From: Tepidaquicella sp964564635
GTDB lineage: Bacteria > Bacteroidota > Ignavibacteria > Tepidaquicellales > Tepidaquicellaceae
Direction: 5' to 3'
DNA length: 64,000 nt
Assembly (NCBI GenBank): GCA_964564635.1
Contig: CAZMAR010000002.1
Span: 310,001 to 374,000, forward strand
The notes below the pieces were generated by a model that had not been told where the DNA came from, searched no databases, and saw only the letters and a program-made list of their open reading frames with translations. A program made the translations under genes and the position numbers. This document shows positions 8,325 through 17,963 of this stretch, piece by piece. How positions within the stretch are numbered: the first letter of the stretch is position 1; the number at the start of each line of letters is the position of its first letter.

Positions 8325-9344
8325 ATAGAAGGAAAAAACAATTATTCAGAATTACAAAATGAGGAAAATGTTGAATATGTTCAAAAGGAAATAAGCCTAT
8401 CAGGAATAGATATAATTAATTTTGCGGGAGTTAGAGAAGAGAAAATTGAATTAATAAAAAGTAGCTTTAATTCAAAGGTTATTTTAAGAGGGGAAAATAT
8501 TATTATTAAAGGAGAAAAAGACGAAGTAGAGAAAATAGAAAGAGTTTTTAAGGAGCTTATTTTTCTTCAAAAAAAACAGGGACAAATTAATGAAAATGAT
8601 ATTAATCTTGTTCTTGATTTAGTTGATGAAAAAAACAGTCACAATAAATTCAAAGAAAAATTTGGAGTTAGCAGTTCAGATTTAAATAATATAATTTTAT
8701 ATAAAAAAAATGACTACATAAAACCGCGTTCTGAAGGACAATATGAATATTACAAAAAAATAAAGCAAAATGATATCGTTTTTGCAATTGGGCCTGCTGG
8801 TACTGGAAAAACATATCTTGCAGTTGCTTTTGCGGTTGCAGCACTGAAAAATAAGGAAGTTAATAAAATTGTTCTTACCCGCCCTGCAGTTGAAGCAGGA
8901 GAAAGTCTTGGCTTTTTACCCGGTGATCTGACAGAAAAGATTGATCCATATTTACGACCTCTATATGATGCGCTTGAAGATATGATACCATTTGAGAAAC
9001 TTAAAACCTATATTGAAAGGAACACAATTGAGGTAATACCACTTGCATATATGCGCGGACGAACTTTAAATAATGCTTTTGTAATACTTGATGAGGCTCA
9101 GAACTCTACTTCTTTACAAATGAAAATGTTTTTAACTAGGCTTGGTGTAAATTCAAAGGCAATTGTTACAGGTGATATTACACAGATTGATTTACCAAAT
9201 AAAAGTAATTCGGGGCTCGTTGAAATACAAAAAATCCTGAAAGATATTGAAGGTATTTCTTTTGTCTACTTTACCAAAAGTGATGTGGTTAGACATAAAC
9301 TTGTAAGAGATATTATTGATGCGTATGAAAAATACTCCGAATAG
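8325..9344 (+). CDS. phoH: PhoH family ATPase with an apparent ATA start codon
   Basis: The protein homology covers a reading frame open from 8301 to 9344, but there is no in-frame ATG, GTG or TTG before 8982, which would cut off the Walker A motif. A strong Shine-Dalgarno site AAAGGAG (8309-8315) sits 9 bases before ATA at 8325 (or 3 before ATA at 8319), so I take 8325 as the start, giving 339 residues, usual for PhoH/YbeZ. Landmarks are an N-terminal KH-like region, Walker A GPAGTGKT (156-163), LTRPAVEAGESLGFLPGD, Walker B ILDEAQN (D256/E257) and TGDITQIDLP. PhoH/YbeZ proteins are ATPases linked to RNA metabolism and, with YbeY, to ribosome maturation. No ybeY is visible nearby. Confidence 0.85.
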   Translation: MEGKNNYSELQNEENVEYVQKEISLSGIDIINFAGVREEKIELIKSSFNSKVILRGENIIIKGEKDEVEKIERVFKELIFLQKKQGQINENDINLVLDLVDEKNSHNKFKEKFGVSSSDLNNIILYKKNDYIKPRSEGQYEYYKKIKQNDIVFAIGPAGTGKTYLAVAFAVAALKNKEVNKIVLTRPAVEAGESLGFLPGDLTEKIDPYLRPLYDALEDMIPFEKLKTYIERNTIEVIPLAYMRGRTLNNAFVILDEAQNSTSLQMKMFLTRLGVNSKAIVTGDITQIDLPNKSNSGLVEIQKILKDIEGISFVYFTKSDVVRHKLVRDIIDAYEKYSE

Positions 9345-9395
9345 AATTTTCTGAAATAATAAAATATTAATAACTTCATCGGATTTTTAGAATAG

Positions 9396-11144
9396 TTGAA
9401 ATCATTAATTTTCAAATTATCCTTTTTATTTTTATTTTTCTTTTCAATTATACTATCTGCTCAACCAGTTGTAAATGAGATAAAAATATCTGGTAATGAA
9501 TATTTTTCTTCGTCAGAATTATTTGACGCTATGGTTACCAGAAAAGATAAACAGTTTAGTTTCAAACAATTCGAACTTGATATTAAATCTATTAGAGAAA
9601 AGTATAAAGAGTATGGATTTCTGCTTGTTAATATAAAAAGTTACAGGGTTGAATATAATAGCGATTCAACTTATGTAAATATTTTCATAGAACTTGAAGA
9701 AAATAAACAGGTAAGGATAGGGAAAATAAATTTTATAGGTAATAAATCAATATCAGAAAATAATATTTTAAAATTGTTTGAAACAAAACCTGGGGATATA
9801 TTAAATGATAACAAATTAAGTAATGATATAAAAAGTTTATTACTGTACTATGAAAAAATAGGTTTACCTTTTACAACAGTAAAAATTGACGAAATAAATA
9901 TTTTTTATGTTTCAGATACTCCATTTTTGGAAGTAAAAATTTTAATTAATGAAGGGTCTAAAGTAAGAATTGATGAGATAAAAATTTCCGGTAATGAATC
10001 TACAAAAGACTATGTTATTTTAAGAGAGATAAATTTAAAGGAAGAAAAAACAATTTCAAAAGAACAAATAGAGGATTTTAAATTTAAACTTGAAAGATTA
10101 AACTTTTTTGAAAAAATTGAGGAGCCTCAAGTATATACAATAAAAAATACAGGAAAAAATGGTTTGTTAATTACTGTTAAGGAAGGGAATACAAATACTT
10201 TTGATGGGGTATTAGGCTATGTTCCTCCCGCAAATGAGAACGAGAGTGGCTATTTTACCGGCTTAGTTAATTTAAGTTTCAGAAATATCTTTGGGACTGG
10301 TAGAGGGTTAAACGCAAAATGGCATCAGGAAAGAAAGTCCACTCAAGAACTGGAATTAAGTTATCTTGAGCCATATTTTTTATCGTTACCGGCAAATATC
10401 AATTTGTTCTTTAATCAACGAATACAGGATTCTACTTATACAAAGAGAAATTTTGAAATTAAAACCGAAATAATGTTTTCCACAAGATTTTCCGGTATTG
10501 TTATTGGAGGTTATGAAAGAATTATTCCTTCTTCAGATTCTAATGCAATAAAATTGGTTTCTGATTCACGAGTTTTATTTACAGGTACAGAAATCAAATA
10601 TGACAGTAGAGACAATATCTTTAATCCCACCAAAGGTATTCTTTACAGTGTATCTTATGTATATGGAGATAAAAAAGTATTTTCTGGTGGAAGTAATAAT
10701 TATTCAATACAAAAATATTATTCAGTATTAAACATTTTCTTTTCTCTTTTTAAATCTCAGGTAACCCTTGTAAAATTTTTTGGCGGACAGGTTATTACAA
10801 GTAAATTTGAAGACTCTGATTATTTTCGTATTGGGGGTAATAAAAATATTAGAGGTTATAGAGAAGAACAATTTCTTGCTTCCCGTCTTGCATATAATAA
10901 TTTGGAGTTTAGATATTTAGTTGGAAGGAAAAGTTTTATTTTCGGATTTTTTGATTACGGATATTATTTTAGAGATGCAGATATAACAGGTAGAATAACT
11001 AAACAGGAAGGCTTTTTATATGGATATGGGATTGGTACCCAGATAGAAACGGGAATTGGAATTATTGGCGTAAGTTATGCTTTAGGAAAAGGTGATGGTT
11101 TTCTTGACGGGAAAATTAACTTTGGACTAATAAATAATTTCTAA
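9396..11144 (+). CDS. Omp85/BamA-TamA family outer-membrane protein, three POTRA domains
   Basis: 582 residues starting at a TTG; the in-frame TAG immediately upstream (9393) leaves no longer option. The signal peptide (1-22) ends ILSAQ. Three POTRA domains follow (about 24-105, 106-190 and 191-265), each opening with a phrase such as VNEIKISGNEYFS, GKINFIGNKSIS or DEIKISGNEST. The rest is a 16-strand D15-type barrel with the lid-loop signature IRGYREEQF. Three POTRAs and this length are closer to TamA (577 residues) than to E. coli BamA (five POTRAs, 810). Role: insertion or translocation of outer-membrane proteins, or another Omp85 task. It lies 51 bases after phoH. Confidence 0.88.
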   Translation: MKSLIFKLSFLFLFFFSIILSAQPVVNEIKISGNEYFSSSELFDAMVTRKDKQFSFKQFELDIKSIREKYKEYGFLLVNIKSYRVEYNSDSTYVNIFIELEENKQVRIGKINFIGNKSISENNILKLFETKPGDILNDNKLSNDIKSLLLYYEKIGLPFTTVKIDEINIFYVSDTPFLEVKILINEGSKVRIDEIKISGNESTKDYVILREINLKEEKTISKEQIEDFKFKLERLNFFEKIEEPQVYTIKNTGKNGLLITVKEGNTNTFDGVLGYVPPANENESGYFTGLVNLSFRNIFGTGRGLNAKWHQERKSTQELELSYLEPYFLSLPANINLFFNQRIQDSTYTKRNFEIKTEIMFSTRFSGIVIGGYERIIPSSDSNAIKLVSDSRVLFTGTEIKYDSRDNIFNPTKGILYSVSYVYGDKKVFSGGSNNYSIQKYYSVLNIFFSLFKSQVTLVKFFGGQVITSKFEDSDYFRIGGNKNIRGYREEQFLASRLAYNNLEFRYLVGRKSFIFGFFDYGYYFRDADITGRITKQEGFLYGYGIGTQIETGIGIIGVSYALGKGDGFLDGKINFGLINNF

Positions 11145-11235
11145 TTTAGAAAATTTTTTTCTGAAAAATATATTTCATATCACTTTAACTCACAGGAAAA
11201 ATTTAATATATTTAACACAATAAATTTAAATTATT

Positions 11236-12267
11236 ATGAAAACTAAAAATGACTATTTAAAAAACACTATTGAGCATATAGACATTAAAAAATTTAATGT
11301 CGTTCCTCTTATTGAGTCATTCAAAAATATGGCTTTTCAGGCAAGGAATTTATATAAAGCTGCAGATATTTATGATAGGATGATAAAAGATGAAAAATGT
11401 TCAATTATTTTATGCCTTGCAGGATCGCTTATATCAGCTGGTTTGAAAAATGTTGTCGTTGACCTTGTTAGAAATAATATGGTTGATATAATTGTTTCGA
11501 CAGGGGCTATTATTGTAGACCAGGATTTCTTTGAAGGGCTTGGGTTCAAACATTATATAGGGACCCCTTTTGTTGATGATAATGAGTTGAGAGAATTACA
11601 TATAGATAGAATATACGATACCTTTATTGATGAAGATGAATTACGAATTTGTGATATGACTATTGCGGAAATCTGTAATACGCTTGAGAAAAGACCCTAT
11701 TCATCCCGAGAATTTATATGGCATATGGGTAAGTATCTTGCAAGTAATGCAAAGAACAAAGAATCTGTTGTACTTGCTGCATATGAGAACAATGTACCGA
11801 TTTTTGTTCCCGCTTTTTCCGATTGTTCTGCTGGGTTTGGGTTGGTTCATCATCAGTGGCATAACACTGAAGAATATGTATCTATAGATTCCGCGAGAGA
11901 TTTTCTTGAATTAACTAAATTAAAAATTGAAGCGATAGAAACTGGTATTTTTATGATTGGTGGAGGTGTACCTAAAAATTTTACTCAAGATGTTGTTGTT
12001 GCTGCTGATGTTCTCGAAAAAGAGGTACCAATGCATAAGTATGCAATTCAAATTACAGTCGCTGATGAAAGAGATGGGGCACTTTCTGGTTCTACACTTA
12101 AAGAAGCCAGTTCCTGGGGAAAAGTAGATACAGCATTCGAACAAATGGTTTATTCAGAAGCAACAATTGCAATGCCGTTGATTGCAGGATATGCATATCA
12201 CAAGGGTAATTGGAAAACAAGAAAGAAAAGAGAATACACAAAATTGTTTGAAAAAGTTACTGCTTAA
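11236..12267 (+). CDS. Deoxyhypusine synthase-like protein
   Basis: 343 residues, colinear with deoxyhypusine synthase (DHS). It keeps the NAD-binding pattern (CLAGSLISAG, IVSTGAIIVDQD), PIFVPAFSDCSAGFGL, GGGVPKN and the segment ASSWGK, whose Lys296 aligns with the catalytic lysine that forms the imine intermediate in human DHS. DHS transfers a butylamine group from spermidine to eIF5A, which bacteria lack. Known relatives can use free putrescine and act as homospermidine synthases, so a polyamine-forming role is plausible here but is inference. No polyamine genes are adjacent; mntP follows after 42 bases. Confidence 0.83.
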   Translation: MKTKNDYLKNTIEHIDIKKFNVVPLIESFKNMAFQARNLYKAADIYDRMIKDEKCSIILCLAGSLISAGLKNVVVDLVRNNMVDIIVSTGAIIVDQDFFEGLGFKHYIGTPFVDDNELRELHIDRIYDTFIDEDELRICDMTIAEICNTLEKRPYSSREFIWHMGKYLASNAKNKESVVLAAYENNVPIFVPAFSDCSAGFGLVHHQWHNTEEYVSIDSARDFLELTKLKIEAIETGIFMIGGGVPKNFTQDVVVAADVLEKEVPMHKYAIQITVADERDGALSGSTLKEASSWGKVDTAFEQMVYSEATIAMPLIAGYAYHKGNWKTRKKREYTKLFEKVTA

Positions 12268-12309
12268 CTCTTTCTTTATTGCACTTGAATAAATAGATAA
12301 TGTTTATTT

Positions 12310-12870
12310 ATGACTTATATTGAGATAGTTATGATTGCTCTTGTGCTTGCTATTGATGCTTTTGTAGTTTCATTGGCAGCAGGAACTCATGTAAAAGTAA
12401 GGGGAATTAGACCACTATTTAGATTATCTTTTCATTTTGGCTTTTTTCAATTTTTGATGCCCGTACTTGGTTGGTTAATCGGTTATAAAATATCTGTTTA
12501 TACTTCTGCTTTTGACCATTGGATTGTGCTGGTTTTATTAAGTTATATTGGAATTAAAATGATTATTTCAGGAATTAATAAAGAAAAAAAAGATTATTCT
12601 TCAGATCCATCTAAAGGAATTACACTTTTTATTTTAAGTATTGCTACAAGTATTGACGCTTTTGCAGTTGGATTAAGCCTTGCATTGCTTAATGTTTCTA
12701 TCTGGTATCCAGCAGTTATCATTGGTGTTATTACAGCAACTCTTTCTGCTATTGGTGTAGTATCTGGTAATTCCCTGGGTATGAAATTAGGAAAAAAGAT
12801 GGAAATTGTGGGTGGGATTGTATTGATTCTACTTGGAATAAAAATCGTGTTCGAACATTTACTATTTTAG
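12310..12870 (+). CDS. mntP: Putative manganese efflux pump MntP
   Basis: 186 residues with six membrane segments in two homologous halves, each carrying a conserved acidic motif: LAIDAFVVSLA (Asp16) and IATSIDAFAVGLS (Asp116). These are the signature of MntP (DUF204), which exports Mn(II) from the cytoplasm. The 42-base space upstream is too short for the yybP-ykoY manganese riboswitch that often precedes mntP, so expression may depend on the upstream gene. Its last 9 bases overlap the 3' end of the convergent ispH. Confidence 0.92.
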   Translation: MTYIEIVMIALVLAIDAFVVSLAAGTHVKVRGIRPLFRLSFHFGFFQFLMPVLGWLIGYKISVYTSAFDHWIVLVLLSYIGIKMIISGINKEKKDYSSDPSKGITLFILSIATSIDAFAVGLSLALLNVSIWYPAVIIGVITATLSAIGVVSGNSLGMKLGKKMEIVGGIVLILLGIKIVFEHLLF

Positions 12871-14103
12871 TTGAATTATTTCTTCAAGTTTCTCTGGTAA
12901 TTTCGTATCAGGAAAAAATGATAATATTTTTTTCATTATTCTATCAATAACAAAATCAGGACAGGAAGCACCACTTGTTAAAATTATTTTTACTTTTTCT
13001 TTTTCGGGAATATAGTTTGCAGTTTCAACCTCAAGATTTTTCTTTATGTCAAAAAATTTAATAACAGTTTTTGAAATTAGGTTTTCCTCTGATGAAATAA
13101 AATAAGTGGGAATTTTTTCCTGGCACAGTTCTACTATATGTGATGTATTTGAACTGTTATAGCCACCAATGACTATAGCAAAGTCAGCATTGCTTTCTAA
13201 AGCCTTTAAAATAGATTTCTGATTATTATGTGTTGCATAACACAATGTGTCTTTTGTATCAGCGAAATGTTCATTTATATTTTCTATGCCGTATTTTTCT
13301 ATCATTACAGATTTAATAAAATCTGATATCTCTTTGGTTTCAGTTGCTAACATTGTTGTTTGATTAACAATTGCAATTTTTTCAAGATGCTTAGTAGGAT
13401 TAAATCCCTTTGAATATTTTTCTTTGAAATAATTGAAAAACTCTTGCTGCTTTGAAGGATTATTAATTTCTTCTGAAAGAATAAAATTTGATAATATCTT
13501 TACTTCTTCAATGTCTCTTACTATTAAAGTAGGAGCATATCGTTTACTATGAGAAAATGTTGCTCTTGTTTCCTCGTGTTTATATTTGCCATGAACAAGT
13601 ATTGTAAAACCTTGCTTCCCTAATATTTCTGCCTTTTTCCATACCTTTTCTACAAATGGGCAGGTGGTGTTATAGACATACCTTGTTAATCCTAAATCTG
13701 AAATTATATTCTCTATTTCAACTGTAGTTCCAAAAGCAGGAATAACAATAATATCATTTTCTTTCAGATTTTCCCAGTTAAGAATCTGCTCTCCATTTGA
13801 AGTAAAAATGAAGTTCACACCTTTCTTTTTTAAATCTGCATTTACAAATGGATTATGTATAATTTCGCTAAGTAAATAGATTTTCTTACCGGGATTTTCA
13901 TCAATTGCTTTATAAATTATTTCAAGGGCATTTTCTACACCGAAGCAAAATCCTAAATACCGTGGAATAATCAATTCAACTTTTCCAAAATTTAGAATTG
14001 TTGGGGAAAAATCTTTTTTATTTCTATCTTCAAGATTCCTGTATCTTTTTATTTCTGTTATTAATGGACTTGTGTATGATGATAAAATTTGACGCTTTGT
14101 CAT
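12862..14103 (-). CDS. ispH: 4-hydroxy-3-methylbut-2-enyl diphosphate reductase, long plant/cyanobacterial type
   Basis: Last enzyme of the MEP isoprenoid pathway, making IPP and DMAPP with a [4Fe-4S] cluster. The three cluster cysteines are Cys53 (GFCFGVENA), Cys148 (NTTCPFVEKVW) and Cys381 (SGASCPDFVIDR). At 413 residues it is about 100 longer than E. coli IspH (316). The extra N-terminal 40 residues, the internal insert around 225-255, and DTLCYATHNNQ in place of the usual E. coli sequence place it with the plant/cyanobacterial branch. The 3' end overlaps mntP by 9 bases on the opposite strand, and hflX lies upstream, 38 bases away. Confidence 0.94.
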   Translation of the reverse strand: MTKRQILSSYTSPLITEIKRYRNLEDRNKKDFSPTILNFGKVELIIPRYLGFCFGVENALEIIYKAIDENPGKKIYLLSEIIHNPFVNADLKKKGVNFIFTSNGEQILNWENLKENDIIVIPAFGTTVEIENIISDLGLTRYVYNTTCPFVEKVWKKAEILGKQGFTILVHGKYKHEETRATFSHSKRYAPTLIVRDIEEVKILSNFILSEEINNPSKQQEFFNYFKEKYSKGFNPTKHLEKIAIVNQTTMLATETKEISDFIKSVMIEKYGIENINEHFADTKDTLCYATHNNQKSILKALESNADFAIVIGGYNSSNTSHIVELCQEKIPTYFISSEENLISKTVIKFFDIKKNLEVETANYIPEKEKVKIILTSGASCPDFVIDRIMKKILSFFPDTKLPEKLEEIIQLK

Positions 14104-14141
14104 TTCTTCTTATATGATGTTTTTAATTAATTTTATTTTTG

Positions 14142-15266
14142 TTATCTCTTTTTCAAAAGTAAAAATACATGTTTTTTTATTTCTTCTAAAAGTTCATCAA
14201 TATTAATTATTTTTAAGGCTGAAATGATAACAGAATTTCTATAATTTCGCTTAACTGATTCTATTATATTTTTATTAGTTAGCAAATCGACTTTATTAAA
14301 AACATTTATCATTATTTTATTTCCTGCGTTAATATCGTTCAGAGTTTCATTTACAATTGTCATTTGCTCTTCAAAATTTGGATTTGAAATATCAGTAATG
14401 TTTAATAAGATATCAGATTCAACTACTTCTGATAAAGTTGATTTAAAGGATTCTACTAAATGGTGTGGCAAATTCTTTATAAAACCTACGGTATCAGATA
14501 CTAATACTTTTATATAATTTCCTTCTACAATATTAGATATATACAAGGATTTTGTTGATGTATCCAATGTTGCAAATAGTTTATTTTCTACTAAAACATT
14601 TGATTTTGTTATAAGGTTTAATATGGTTGATTTTCCGGAGTTGGTGTACCCTACTATGGATAGTCGTATGAAATTTTTTCTTTTTTCTGACTGTGTTACT
14701 TGTTGCGTGCTTATCTTTTTTAGTTTTTCTTTTAGAACGGAAATTCTCCTTTTTATCAGTCTTCTATCAGTTTCTATTTGTGTTTCTCCAGGTCCTTTTG
14801 TGCCGATACCTCCATATTGTTTAGATAAGTGTGTCCATTGCCGTGTCAGGCGGGGGAGTAAGTATTGTAATTGTGCTAATTCCACCTGGAGTTTTGCCTG
14901 GGCGGTTTTTGCATTTGTTGCGAAAATGTCGAGTATGAGATTGGATTTATCTATTATTTTACATTTTATTATTTGTTCAAGGTTTCTTAATTGTGTGTAA
15001 GATAATTCATTTTCAAATATAATTAGCTCAATAGAATTTTCCTGTACATAATTTGCAATTTCTAATACTTTCCCTTTTCCAATCATGTACCGTGGATCGA
15101 AAGTATCATTTTCCTGATAGAAAAACTTTACAACATTTGCCCCTGCTGCTTCTGCAAGAAATTTTAATTCATATAGAGAGTCATAAGAATGAAAATGTTT
15201 CCTCTCTTTTCTATTTGAATAACACACAAGAACAGTTTTCTCAGGATGTCTTTTGGTTTCAATCAT
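14142..15266 (-). CDS. hflX: Ribosome-associated GTPase HflX
   Basis: 374 residues. The N-terminal HflX domain contains YMIGKGKVLEI and the family hallmark GGIGTKGPGETQIETDRR (152-169). The G domain follows with G1 GYTNSGKS (206-213), G3 DTVGF and G4 NKVD. HflX splits stalled or hibernating 70S ribosomes, notably under heat stress. The gene is on the same strand as ispH, with a short AT-rich gap between them. Confidence 0.95.
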   Translation of the reverse strand: MIETKRHPEKTVLVCYSNRKERKHFHSYDSLYELKFLAEAAGANVVKFFYQENDTFDPRYMIGKGKVLEIANYVQENSIELIIFENELSYTQLRNLEQIIKCKIIDKSNLILDIFATNAKTAQAKLQVELAQLQYLLPRLTRQWTHLSKQYGGIGTKGPGETQIETDRRLIKRRISVLKEKLKKISTQQVTQSEKRKNFIRLSIVGYTNSGKSTILNLITKSNVLVENKLFATLDTSTKSLYISNIVEGNYIKVLVSDTVGFIKNLPHHLVESFKSTLSEVVESDILLNITDISNPNFEEQMTIVNETLNDINAGNKIMINVFNKVDLLTNKNIIESVKRNYRNSVIISALKIINIDELLEEIKKHVFLLLKKR

Positions 15267-15377
15267 TTAATGTCTGTAAAGTGATATTGACAGATAAATT
15301 TGACCAATTAAGAATTATCAATTTTATACTGATTTTTAAATATAACTTTCTGTATCTTTTTCTTGAAATGTTATTTA

Positions 15378-17933
15378 TTATTTTTCTGTTCTTTCTTTAA
15401 GTATGCTTAAAATTGTATTAATAAGCTCATTACTCTTGAATGGCTTTTCTATATATTTGTAAAATCCTTCTTTTAAAAGCTCCTCCTTTTCTCCAAGCAT
15501 TGTATGTGCAGTTACAGCAACTATTGGAGTATTTTTGTAACCTTGTAATTCACTTATTTTTTTTCTTGCTTCTAAACCATTCATATCTTTTTTCAAACTT
15601 ATATCCATTAATATAAGGTCATAATCCTTTTCCTTACACTTTTCTACCGCTTCTGTTCCATTATCAACAAGGTCAATCTGAAAATACTTAGATAATATAG
15701 AATTAAATAAATTCAAAGTTGCTTCGTCATTTTCAACTACAAGTATTTTAGAAACTTTGTACTTTTCCAGGTCAGCATCGTTGATAAAATCTACTGGTAT
15801 TGTAATATCTTCTGGAGAAAAAATATAATCTTCTTTATGTGCCGGAATTTTTACCTCGAATGTAGAACCTTTTCCAACCACGCTCTTTACTGATATTGTT
15901 CCTCCAATTGCTTTTACAAAATGTTTTGTGATTGCCAATCCAAGTCCTGTCCCTTCATATTTTCGAGTTAAGCCTTCGCTTACCTGCCTGAATGGCTCAA
16001 AAATTACAGATAAATATTCTTCTGGAATCCCAATACCTGTATCACTTACCTTTATAACAACCCAGTCACTTTTTTCTTTGTAGACAGAAACTGATACTTC
16101 ACCTTTCATCGTATATTTAATTGCATTACTAAGTAGGTTATTTAAAATTTGCCTTAACAGTTTTTCATCAGAAATAGAATAAATTTTTTTCTTTGTTATA
16201 TATACATTTAATTTCAAATTATTTTTACGAGCTAATTCCTCATAAAGTTTTTTCACTTCTGATACAACAGCAACCACCTCTACTGGTTCAAGATGAACTT
16301 CCAATTTATTTGCTTCTATTGAGGAGAGGTCAAGGAGAGCATTCAATGTTTCCAATAACCTGTTTCCACTATTATAAATGAATTCAGCCTTTTCTTTTGT
16401 ATCTTGATTAGGTGCGTTTTTCATTAATATTTCAGCAAAACCAAGTATTCCGACAAGCGGGGTTCTTAATTCGTGACTTATGTTTGCTAAAAAAACAGAT
16501 TTTGCTCTGTTTGCATTTTCTGCTTGTTCTTTTGCCTTCTTGAGATTTTCTTCTGCGTTCTTTCGTTCCGTAATATCTTCTCCTATACTTGCGACTCCAA
16601 TTATATTTCCTTCTATGTCTTTCAAAATTGTATTATTCCAGGAAATTATTCTCTTTTGCCCGAGATTGCTGAGGATGCTGTTTTCAAAATGCGGAGTAAT
16701 TGTTCCATTTTTTATATTACTTGAAAACATATCTTTTACCATCAGTCTTTCATCTTCTGGTAGAAAATTATCAAACCAATTTTTATACATTATTTCCTCT
16801 TTGGACCAACCTGTAATCTTCAATAAGAAATTATTACAGAAAACAACATTTCCGTTCGTATCAAGTATTAGTGCTAATAGATTTAGATTAGTAAGGATAT
16901 CTTTGAGTCTTCTTTCTGATTCAGATAGTTCTGCATTGATTTTTTTTCGCTCTTCGATTTCTCTTTCTAATTGTTGCTTTTGATAAAAGAAAGTAGTAAC
17001 CAATTTCGCTATTTCGCCAAATTCATCTTTTTGTAATGTTAAGTCTTTGATATAGTCAGGGTTCTCTTCTGATAAGCTTTTGGTTAGTATCTTGAATGGT
17101 TTATTAATGAATTTTAGGAAAAATATTGTTAATGAAAATAATATAATAATAATAGAAAATAATATAATAAAAAATTGTGTTTCGAAGGAATCTTTTGTTT
17201 CTTCTACCAGTGGAAACTCAGCCTCTGAAACAAGATTTATCACAGGTTTTCCATCCCATCCTTTGAGGGATTTGTAAATTTTATATTTTTTATTCTGCTG
17301 GATTATGGTATCGGATTCAATATTTACTACTCTTTCTAAAATTATATTTGATGTTGTTAGTTTCTGAAGTTGCTCTGTTAAGGAGTTATTCCATAATCGT
17401 CCTATCAGCAAATATCCCTTTGGTTCGGATAACCTGTATATATCGGCAGATGGTTGTATAGGAGCTGTTCTTACTTCTATTACTCCTTTGGAAGAGATAA
17501 AATAAAAATGACTAAATTTATTTTTATCAAAAATCTTTTTTAATACTTCAGCATCAAAAGGAAATTTTAATAATTCATTACTTTTTAAATTATTAAAAGA
17601 ATATACCATCTGAAAATTTTCATCGTATATCCATATACAATTTGAATTATAAGTATTTAAACCGGTTTCAATCATTTCTCGAGCGAAATTCGGATTTCTT
17701 GTTTTAACAAAATCGCACATATCATCCCAGAAACTGTAGTCAAAAGCAAATTGTTCCAGATTTCTACCTAATAACTCAACTGTTATATCGAAAAGATTTT
17801 TCCTTTCTATTTTTCTGTCTTCTAAAAATAAGTCAAACTTACTTTTTTCCGAATTCCAGAACAGTATTAGTCCAACAACAAATAATATTGCAATCCCACT
17901 AATTAATAATGTTATTTTCTTTTGTAATTTCAT
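15378..17933 (-). CDS. Hybrid sensor histidine kinase with CHASE4-like sensor, PAS and receiver domains
   Basis: 851 residues. Order of domains: membrane segment (8-26); extracytoplasmic CHASE4-like sensor (about 45-245, including FAFDYSFWDDM); second membrane segment (254-275); HAMP-like linker; coiled coil; PAS (about 340-455); HisKA with phospho-acceptor His487 in NISHELRTPL; HATPase with LLSNAIKYT, DTGIGIP and GTGLGLA; receiver domain with acceptor Asp777 (LILMDIS) and Lys830 (EKPF). It senses an unknown periplasmic cue and relays phosphate to its own receiver. No separate Hpt protein or DNA-binding regulator is visible nearby. It lies 30 bases downstream of the tryptophanase gene and may be co-transcribed. 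Confidence 0.92.
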   Translation of the reverse strand: MKLQKKITLLISGIAILFVVGLILFWNSEKSKFDLFLEDRKIERKNLFDITVELLGRNLEQFAFDYSFWDDMCDFVKTRNPNFAREMIETGLNTYNSNCIWIYDENFQMVYSFNNLKSNELLKFPFDAEVLKKIFDKNKFSHFYFISSKGVIEVRTAPIQPSADIYRLSEPKGYLLIGRLWNNSLTEQLQKLTTSNIILERVVNIESDTIIQQNKKYKIYKSLKGWDGKPVINLVSEAEFPLVEETKDSFETQFFIILFSIIIILFSLTIFFLKFINKPFKILTKSLSEENPDYIKDLTLQKDEFGEIAKLVTTFFYQKQQLEREIEERKKINAELSESERRLKDILTNLNLLALILDTNGNVVFCNNFLLKITGWSKEEIMYKNWFDNFLPEDERLMVKDMFSSNIKNGTITPHFENSILSNLGQKRIISWNNTILKDIEGNIIGVASIGEDITERKNAEENLKKAKEQAENANRAKSVFLANISHELRTPLVGILGFAEILMKNAPNQDTKEKAEFIYNSGNRLLETLNALLDLSSIEANKLEVHLEPVEVVAVVSEVKKLYEELARKNNLKLNVYITKKKIYSISDEKLLRQILNNLLSNAIKYTMKGEVSVSVYKEKSDWVVIKVSDTGIGIPEEYLSVIFEPFRQVSEGLTRKYEGTGLGLAITKHFVKAIGGTISVKSVVGKGSTFEVKIPAHKEDYIFSPEDITIPVDFINDADLEKYKVSKILVVENDEATLNLFNSILSKYFQIDLVDNGTEAVEKCKEKDYDLILMDISLKKDMNGLEARKKISELQGYKNTPIVAVTAHTMLGEKEELLKEGFYKYIEKPFKSNELINTILSILKERTEK

Positions 17934-17963
17934 TTTTTAAATAAGTTAAAAATGAAAATGATT

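Noticed and set aside
8982..9344. A 120-residue gene starting at the ATG at 8982
   Set aside because: PhoH homology and the open frame continue upstream to 8301, including Walker A; this ATG is internal.
12268..12309. Manganese riboswitch (yybP-ykoY) upstream of mntP
   Set aside because: The gap is 42 bases and shows none of the expected structure.
16480..16983. Plus-strand gene of 167 residues
   Set aside because: It lies antisense to the PAS/HisKA region of the hybrid kinase, has no recognisable domain, and depends on the codon pattern of the real gene.
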